Shown here: positions 61,614 to 64,000 of the stretch, piece after piece | Layout of the letters: each line of letters begins with the position of its first letter | How positions within the stretch are numbered: position 1 is the first letter of the stretch | Assembly: GCF_035181385.1 (NCBI RefSeq) | Contig: NZ_JAXCJK010000006.1 | Location: 11,076-75,075, forward strand | DNA: 64,000 bases | Reading direction: 5' to 3' | From: Moraxella sp035181385 | GTDB taxonomy: Bacteria; Pseudomonadota; Gammaproteobacteria; Pseudomonadales; Moraxellaceae | The notes under the pieces: model-generated | The model's input: the letters and a program-made list of their open reading frames with translations, nothing else | What the model was told of the DNA's origin: nothing | Database searches by the model: none | Program-made: the position numbers and the translations under genes

Positions 61614-62276
61614 TTATTGGCTGATCACTTGTGTGCCTTTTGGTACGCTAAAATCAAACTGGCTGGCGTTTATTTTTTTATTAATACTGATGTTGCTAAA
61701 CTTAACGGTGGTCTGTTGTCCTGACAAATCCAAAACAATGATTTGTACAGGCTTATCATCATAAAAGCTGATGTACAATTCACTAAACCCTGCATTGGCA
61801 GATTTTGGCATGAGCTTGAAATAGTTTTTGGCACTGTTGGGCTGAGTGATATGGAAGCTGTCTGCAATTTTATCTGGATTCCCTGACAGCAAAATTGCAG
61901 GCGTATCCCCAATTTGATTGGCGATGGATTGTTTGATGGCTTGGCCCAAATCAGGGTCATACACCCACATGACCGCATTGTTGGCGATGATCAACTGATT
62001 GGCTGGTGACTTGGTCTCCCAGCGAAATTGATCATAACGCTGAACCGCCATCACACCACTAAAATTGGTGGTTTTCTTGCCTGCCTTGGTCGTTTGGGTG
62101 AAGTTGGCTGTCATAGAATTGGTTGCTGATAGCAGAGCATTTAAGTTTTTTACCGCCATTTGCTGGCTATCAGACTGGGCGGTGGCTGGCAATGCCAACA
62201 AGGTAGTTACCAAAACTAAACTTGTGCTTAAAAATTGTTTTAGCCCTAAGGCTTTTGTGATACCAAATTTTGACAT
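61614..62276 (-). CDS. lolA: Outer membrane lipoprotein carrier protein LolA
   Basis: Periplasmic chaperone that carries lipoproteins from LolCDE to LolB. From ATG 62276 (GGAG upstream) it has 220 residues with a signal peptide (LSTSLVLVTTLLALPATAQS). The body contains ANFTQTTKAGKKTTNFSG, RYDQFRWETKSPANQLIIANN, WVYDPDLGQAIKQS and the C-terminal KINASQFDFSVPKGTQVI, all typical for LolA. Confidence 0.93.
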   Translation of the reverse strand: MSKFGITKALGLKQFLSTSLVLVTTLLALPATAQSDSQQMAVKNLNALLSATNSMTANFTQTTKAGKKTTNFSGVMAVQRYDQFRWETKSPANQLIIANNAVMWVYDPDLGQAIKQSIANQIGDTPAILLSGNPDKIADSFHITQPNSAKNYFKLMPKSANAGFSELYISFYDDKPVQIIVLDLSGQQTTVKFSNISINKKINASQFDFSVPKGTQVISQ

Positions 62277-62917
62277 GAATTTCTCCAAATACAGCTGATT
62301 ATGCTGCTTTATTAGACATGATAAATCATATCCGTGATTGTGCTACTTTTATCTTTATCTATAAACCACATGAATGATGCCTATTATTATGTATCATGCG
62401 TCAGTTATCAACAAAAAAATACGCTGATAGCATCATATCGCTTAACTTAATTTTTAATTCAATCTTGCAATCTTAAAATTAATTTGAAAGTTAATCGTAA
62501 AATCAACAGCTCAAATTAGCATTGTGCATCATATTCATATTGGTTATCATTGATCATATTGCCAGTTTTTCTTGTTGCAATCTACTAGAAAATTGCAACC
62601 AAAAGAAGTGAATTGTTACAGATTGGTCAATCATTTGGCCGGTGATGATTGTGTACCCAAAATATATTCATTAAATCAAACATGATTGGTTATTTTGCCA
62701 TATTTTTTAATTAATTTTTTAATTTTTTTATCATGAATGCCTAAAAATAAAACAAAAAAAAGACAAGTCGATAGACCTGTCTTTTTTGTTTTGATCCACT
62801 TAAATGTGATGATCATGACTGGATTAACCACATCTTTTAATCAAAATATAAAAAAGTTGGGTTAATCGCAGTCGGTGGCTTGTACCTGGCATACCACCAG
62901 ATACAAGCTTTAGTAGG
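62277..62917. other. Intergenic region between the autotransporter gene and lolA
   Basis: About 640 bases, very AT-rich. It contains the hairpin at 62755-62787 that ends the autotransporter transcript, and presumably the lolA promoter near the right of lolA. I see no gene. Confidence 0.5.
62755..62787 (-). terminator. Terminator of the autotransporter gene
   Basis: AAAGACAAGTC (62759-62769) pairs with GACCTGTCTTT (62774-62784) including one G-U pair, flanked by A-run and T-run so that it works on the minus strand about 130 bases after the stop. Confidence 0.75.
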
Positions 62918-64000
62918 TTAATCAATAACACCACTGATGGCGATACGCAGACCTGCACTGCCTGAGGTACCAGCAGACATACCGCTAGATAGCGACCAAC
63001 GACCATTATCTGCAGTTTTGCGAAGAGATACAGCCACCGCTTGTTGACCACCATAGTGTGCTGCACCTACCGAGTAGGTCCATTTGCCTGGTACTGATGC
63101 GGCTTCTGAGAATGCCATCGCTGATGCGATACCTGCTTTGGCACCTTTATCCACCTGACCGATACGAGTATCCATTTTGTTAATGCCGCTATAGATTTGC
63201 TGTTTTGCACTCTCTAGCTGCCCCATGGTTACTGCATCGGTAGCATCACGGCCATCGGCAACATTGGTGATACGGTTACCACCGTTGTTCAAGCCATTTT
63301 TGGTGAATCCAATCAGTGGGTTTGTACCGTTTGTAATGGTTAGGCCATCTTTACTAAGGGCAACCTTAGTTGCGTCAACCTGAGCATTACCAGCGTTAGA
63401 ACCAGCATTGTTATCGCTTGATGCATCGGTGATAACTAAGCCATCTTTAGAAAGCGTAATCACTCGATTATCAGCGTTTGATTGGCCAGAAGTACCCTTG
63501 CCACCCAAGATGGTTATGCCATTGGTGATGGCCATACCATCTTTAGTGACGCCTTGGAAGCCACCAGTGTCACCTTTATCACCTTTAGGACCTGCTGGGC
63601 CAGTGTCACCTTTGTCGCCTTTAGGACCTTGAGGACCTGCTGGACCTTGAGGACCACCGGCTGGGCCTTGTTCGCCACGCTCGCCTTTAGGACCTTGTGG
63701 ACCGGCATCACCTTTAGGACCTGCTGGGCCAGTGTCACCTTTATCGCCTTTAGGACCTTGAGGACCTGCTGGGCCTTGAGGACCACCGGCTGGGCCTTGT
63801 TCGCCTTTTTCACCACGCGGACCTTGTGGGCCTTGAGCACCAGTGTCACCTTTGTCGCCTTTAGGACCGGTATCACCTTTATCGCCTTTAGGACCTGCTG
63901 GACCTTGAGGACCACCGGCTGGGCCTTGTGGACCTACAGGACCTTGGGCACCAGTGTCACCTTTATCACCTTTAGGACCTGCTGGGCCAGTGTCACCTTT
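62918..64000 (-). CDS. Trimeric autotransporter adhesin with collagen-like stalk (3' part)
   Basis: The minus-strand frame is open from the right window edge to a stop at 62918 (361 codons visible, start beyond the window). The visible N-terminal half is a collagen-like stalk of Gly-x-y triplets (GPKGDKGDTG, GPQGPAG, GERGEQG). It is followed by GGFQGVTKDGMAITNGITILGG-type head or connector repeats (SKDGLTITNG), a coiled-coil neck (ADGRDATDAVTMGQLESAKQQI), and a YadA-type membrane anchor ending in AGLRIAISGVID. It is probably a surface adhesin. The stalk is broken three times by an extra Gly. Confidence 0.9.
   Translation of the reverse strand, partial: KGDTGPAGPKGDKGDTGAQGPVGPQGPAGGPQGPAGPKGDKGDTGPKGDKGDTGAQGPQGPRGEKGEQGPAGGPQGPAGPQGPKGDKGDTGPAGPKGDAGPQGPKGERGEQGPAGGPQGPAGPQGPKGDKGDTGPAGPKGDKGDTGGFQGVTKDGMAITNGITILGGKGTSGQSNADNRVITLSKDGLVITDASSDNNAGSNAGNAQVDATKVALSKDGLTITNGTNPLIGFTKNGLNNGGNRITNVADGRDATDAVTMGQLESAKQQIYSGINKMDTRIGQVDKGAKAGIASAMAFSEAASVPGKWTYSVGAAHYGGQQAVAVSLRKTADNGRWSLSSGMSAGTSGSAGLRIAISGVID

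Noticed and set aside
63514..63915. A 133-codon minus-strand frame rich in Val, Lys and Ala in the autotransporter region
   Set aside because: It is an alternative frame of the collagen-like repeats. The Gly-x-y frame is open across the whole region and continues into the YadA anchor.

Overview
The window looks like chromosomal DNA of a Moraxella-type gammaproteobacterium (family Moraxellaceae). The reasons are low GC content, a fused nuoCD, housekeeping proteins of Pseudomonadales type, a YadA-type trimeric autotransporter, and one solo CRISPR repeat of the Cas12a (type V-A) class, a system best known from Moraxella bovoculi. This assignment is inferred from the sequence alone and I cannot name the species.

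Layout. Positions 1-4,050 (+ strand) hold a truncated membrane protein gene, an ArgO/LysE exporter, pyrC, rnt, yajQ and tRNA-Glu. Positions 4,180-9,470 are mainly minus strand: queF, a YadGH-like ABC exporter, a cytochrome c5-like gene, tRNA-Arg (+ strand) and guaB. Positions 9,740-27,080 alternate strands: a DsbC-like lipoprotein, hom, cysS, mdh, a soluble lytic transglycosylase, miaB, a DUF2789 gene, an RclA-like flavoprotein with a rhodanese, tatD, an MscS channel, ahcY behind a SAH riboswitch, a DUF1294 gene and rsmE. Positions 27,386-34,800 (minus) hold carB, a small ICMT-like membrane protein, carA behind a candidate attenuator with a leader ORF, a DUF475/TerC-like gene, tRNA-Leu and pncA, followed by a ferredoxin-NADP reductase gene.

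Positions 35,798-61,439 (minus) are the respiratory complex I genes. They are normally one contiguous nuoABCDEFGHIJKLMN operon, but here they are broken twice. Three genes resembling polymorphic-toxin immunity families sit between nuoB and nuoCD, next to a displaced second copy of the nuoB 3' end. A 7.8-kb accessory block sits between nuoCD and nuoE. The block holds a flavin reductase, small membrane proteins, TauE and LysE exporters, an S41 peptidase, an AraC regulator with a divergent AhpD-like gene, and a Tat-type cysteine hydrolase. It also holds two copies of a 126/127-bp MITE-like element, small GGTGCGT palindromes and the solo Cas12a-type repeat.

The last part carries lolA and the 3' end of a trimeric autotransporter with a collagen-like stalk that runs off the window. 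The most unusual material is the Cas12a-type repeat without cas genes or array, the nuoB tail duplication that marks an integration event, the carA leader, and the collagen-like stalk with regularly spaced register breaks.
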